The notes under the pieces are model-generated. The model was not told the DNA's origin. It worked only from the letters and a program-made list of their open reading frames with translations, and searched no databases. From Diphasiastrum complanatum (Eukaryota; Streptophyta; Lycopodiopsida; Lycopodiales; Lycopodiaceae), in NCBI GenBank assembly GCA_029204225.1, contig CM055102.1, positions 62,605,168 to 62,669,167 of the forward strand: a stretch of 64,000 bases of DNA, in the 5' to 3' direction. Both the position numbers and the translations under genes were made by a program. Shown in pieces: positions 61,591 through 64,000 of this stretch (position 1 is its first letter; each line of letters opens with the position of its first letter).

Positions 61591-63738
61591 ATTGGATGCT
61601 GACTCAGATGAGAATTCAACGATAGACTCTAATGAGGATGATGGGTCATCAACTTCTTCAGCTGAAAAGGAAAATCTTGATAATATTTCGAGCACTGAGT
61701 TGAGAGGAGCTAGTGAGAATTCCTTAGAATTTGAATTGTAAAAGGAAACAATATAAAAATTAATTTCAATGTTTTCAAAATTTGTGGATTATCGGAACTA
61801 GCTTCAAATGTATTCAGCAAGTTATTTTCATGAAACTCATTTTAGACTATTAAAACACCATAAATATTTGTGTATTTTGTTCACTGGGACATTTCTAATT
61901 TTTAAGGTGTTACTAGAAAATTTAATTTTTTTGGACATGGTGTATTGATTTTTTTGGTCTACATGCATATTTGTTGTGATTTTCGAAAAAAAAAAATTCG
62001 TGACAAAGCAAGTTTTGGGCAAAAATAAAATTGAAAATTGGTTACTCTTTTTTAGGATTTTGACCCATTTCAAAAGATTGTGTGTTACATAAACCATAAA
62101 CAATACAACTGGTGCATTCCCTTTACATAGTTGGAAAAATAAAATGTCTTCGCATCTAATGTTATCCAACAATGAAAAGCGATTACAACATAAGTGTCAT
62201 TCAATAACAGAAAATCCTAAGCTCATACAAGCTTTAATATATAGATACTTTCCTAAAAATAGAATTTGAAAACTTCTTGTATGCTAAGAGAGTAGGCCAA
62301 TCAACAAAAAAAACTAAGAGGCTGCCTTTTAATATTCAAATTTCCTAGATGAGTTTGAGCATTGAAATGAGTTTTTTTTCTAAATTTTTAAACTCTTTCA
62401 AAATACAATTTGTCTTAATTTTTTATTTTGTCATGGATGCAAATGACTTACGTAAGACAAACTTTCTCATGATGTATCAATCACCGTGTCTTATATTTTG
62501 GCTTTAGAAGAAAATGTGGTAATCAATATTAACCACTAGGTATCGAAATAATGTGTCATACTAATCATCTATTGTACATTGTTTATATCATTATATTGGT
62601 CATCTAGATGTTTTCGCGTTAAATGGAAGACCTCATAAGTATTGAGAATTTGAGCTAATAGTAAATGATTCCTTTGAGTTTTCCCTTGTATTCCAGAAGT
62701 GCATTAATTTGTGGAAAAGAATTGGTATGGCTTGAGGTCATAAAGATTTTGAAGGGCCCCATGAAAGTGTCATAAATACCATGAAGGGCTTCATGAGAAG
62801 TACAGTTCATCATCCCCACATAAAGTCATAGACGGTCCCCACTTTTGGGGGATGTGGGTAGAGAGAGAGAGAGAGAGAGAGAAAAGAGAGATTATGTGTC
62901 CCCACTCTTGTAGAGAGATAAAGATGTAGTAGGTGGTCCTTGCTTGGAAATAAATTTGCCTTAATTTTGCATAGCATCACTCACCCTTCAAGTAAGTGAA
63001 TGAATTTCTTAGTGACTTCATTGGATCATATCTTGTCATAATAATGGCTTGTAGTAACGGCCCCTCTCGTGTTTTATTGCGATATTCCCCAATGGAAAGG
63101 TCACTGAAAAATCCCTTAAAATTTTGAATTCCTTGACATTTTTCCTTTTAAAACATACTAAGTTCTTTTTTTCATGACTTGTTCCAATAAGTTCATCTCA
63201 ACGTGAAAGTCAGTTTTTCCTGTTTTATGAAATAAATTGAAGCATGTTATAGAGTAGAGTCAGTGGAAAGCAAGGTGAGTGTTAAAAGAAGTTGCGGCAG
63301 AAAGAAGTTTAAAAAGGTTTTTACAACAGGGAAGTACGGCCGCCTCCTGGGTCCTTCTGGCATGCATTCAATGCCTACCTCCTAATTGCAATCCCCAAAT
63401 AATTCCATGCAGGAGTTTGGTAACAAAGAACCTCCCTTTTGAAAGAAAGGATGATTGATTAGTGGAATTTTAAATTTTGGCAATGGAAAGACCATAGAAT
63501 TAGTGAAAATGGCTAATTTATTGTTGAATAACTTCACATCCTTGCATTTATTATATTATAAGCATTGTTCCCGTAACAATGCTATGCTACGTTTCTAATA
63601 AAGATGCTAAGCAAAAGAATAATAATTTCCAAGACTCATCAATGCTGCTATACATACATACATATATACACTCTTCTGGTTCTGAGTGATTTCTTCAACA
63701 ACAAAATTTGCAGTGCATATTGCGACACGAAGTATATA
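61591..63738. other. Intergenic region upstream of the RNase T2 3' end
   Basis: AT-rich. A short acidic, Ser-rich plus-strand frame (about 61592-61741, DADSDENSTIDSNEDDGSS) could be an exon tail, but no partner exon is seen. A short (AG)n run lies at about 62860-62882. Otherwise nothing recognised; the last part is presumably the RNase gene 3' UTR on the minus strand. Confidence 0.5.
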
Positions 63739-64000
63739 TCAGAAAGACGGGAAGAGCATAGTCGATGAACAGCCGGATGTCGGGAAAAGTGGGCAATCAA
63801 TCAATGTGGAAGCATCAGTTGCCACGCATATGTACAGCTGATACAGTTGATTGTTACCGGAAGCATCACTGCTACATTGCACTCCTGGAGTGTGGCCAAG
63901 CGAAGAAGTTAGAGCATTCTGAATAGCTGTCAAACTATAAGCTCCATCATCGGGATTAATGCCTGCAGCGCTGAGACCTCCCAGTGGATTAACGGAGCTT
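63739..64000 (-). CDS. RNase T2 family (S-like ribonuclease), last exon, partial
   Basis: Minus-strand frame open from the window edge to TGA at 63739-63741. It encodes NPLGGLSAAGINPDDGAYSL, then IQNALTSSLGHTPGVQC, NNQLYQLYICV, DCPLFP and a C-terminal MLFPSF. This matches the C-terminal part of plant RNase T2 enzymes (GHTPGxxC, QLYQ(I/V)YxCV, ECPxFPxxxC, FPSF), including four cysteines that form the conserved disulfides. These are secreted or vacuolar enzymes that cleave single-stranded RNA. The catalytic CAS I and CAS II histidine motifs are upstream, beyond the window. Confidence 0.9.
   Translation of the reverse strand, partial: SSVNPLGGLSAAGINPDDGAYSLTAIQNALTSSLGHTPGVQCSSDASGNNQLYQLYICVATDASTLIDCPLFPTSGCSSTMLFPSF

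Overview
The window reads as nuclear DNA of a seed plant: Copia and Gypsy retrotransposons, hAT elements with a DUF659 transposase, GT-AG introns of many lengths, long (AG)n and (CT)n microsatellites, and two ordinary plant genes. I do not commit to a species. Most of the sequence is decayed mobile DNA; uninterrupted open frames are mostly retrotransposon fragments.

Layout, left to right. 1-5585: a decayed hAT transposase copy (1-2410), an (AG)n tract, about 2.7 kb without recognisable genes, and a hAT-like element terminus (5440-5585). 5880-26330: a stack of nested retrotransposons. An old plus-strand Gypsy integrase remnant is split by a complete minus-strand Gypsy element (6028-26101, target duplication AAGTG). 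That element is itself interrupted by a non-autonomous element with very long LTRs (8190-12259, duplication GTACT), Copia A (13795-18883, duplication GGAAC) and Copia B (20071-25440). 28821-33118: a complete but broken hAT element with 8-bp target duplications. 33446-38488: the last three visible exons of a receptor-like cytoplasmic kinase of the PBL34/35/36 type; its 5' exons are not recognisable here. 39693-42544 and 58414-61172: the two arms of a 2.8-kb inverted duplication enclosing 15.9 kb. 63739-64000: the last exon of an RNase T2 family gene on the minus strand, running off the window.

The most unusual item lies between the inverted arms. At about 43.9-48.6 kb there is a multi-exon plus-strand gene, now damaged. 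It appears to join an unfamiliar coiled-coil N-terminal region, a histone H3-like segment (with the H3 signature AKRVTIMPKD), a Ser/Pro/Lys-rich linker and a Ulp1/C48-type cysteine protease domain (HWSL, then QQ...SCG). At the other end of the same spacer, on the minus strand, is a two-exon gene of a family I do not recognise; its first exon crosses the arm boundary. Between them lie a Gypsy remnant (50.5-53.9 kb) and a Copia remnant (53.9-57.6 kb). Whether the arms, the H3/Ulp1 gene and the minus-strand gene form one large mobile element or are a chance assembly cannot be settled from this sequence alone.
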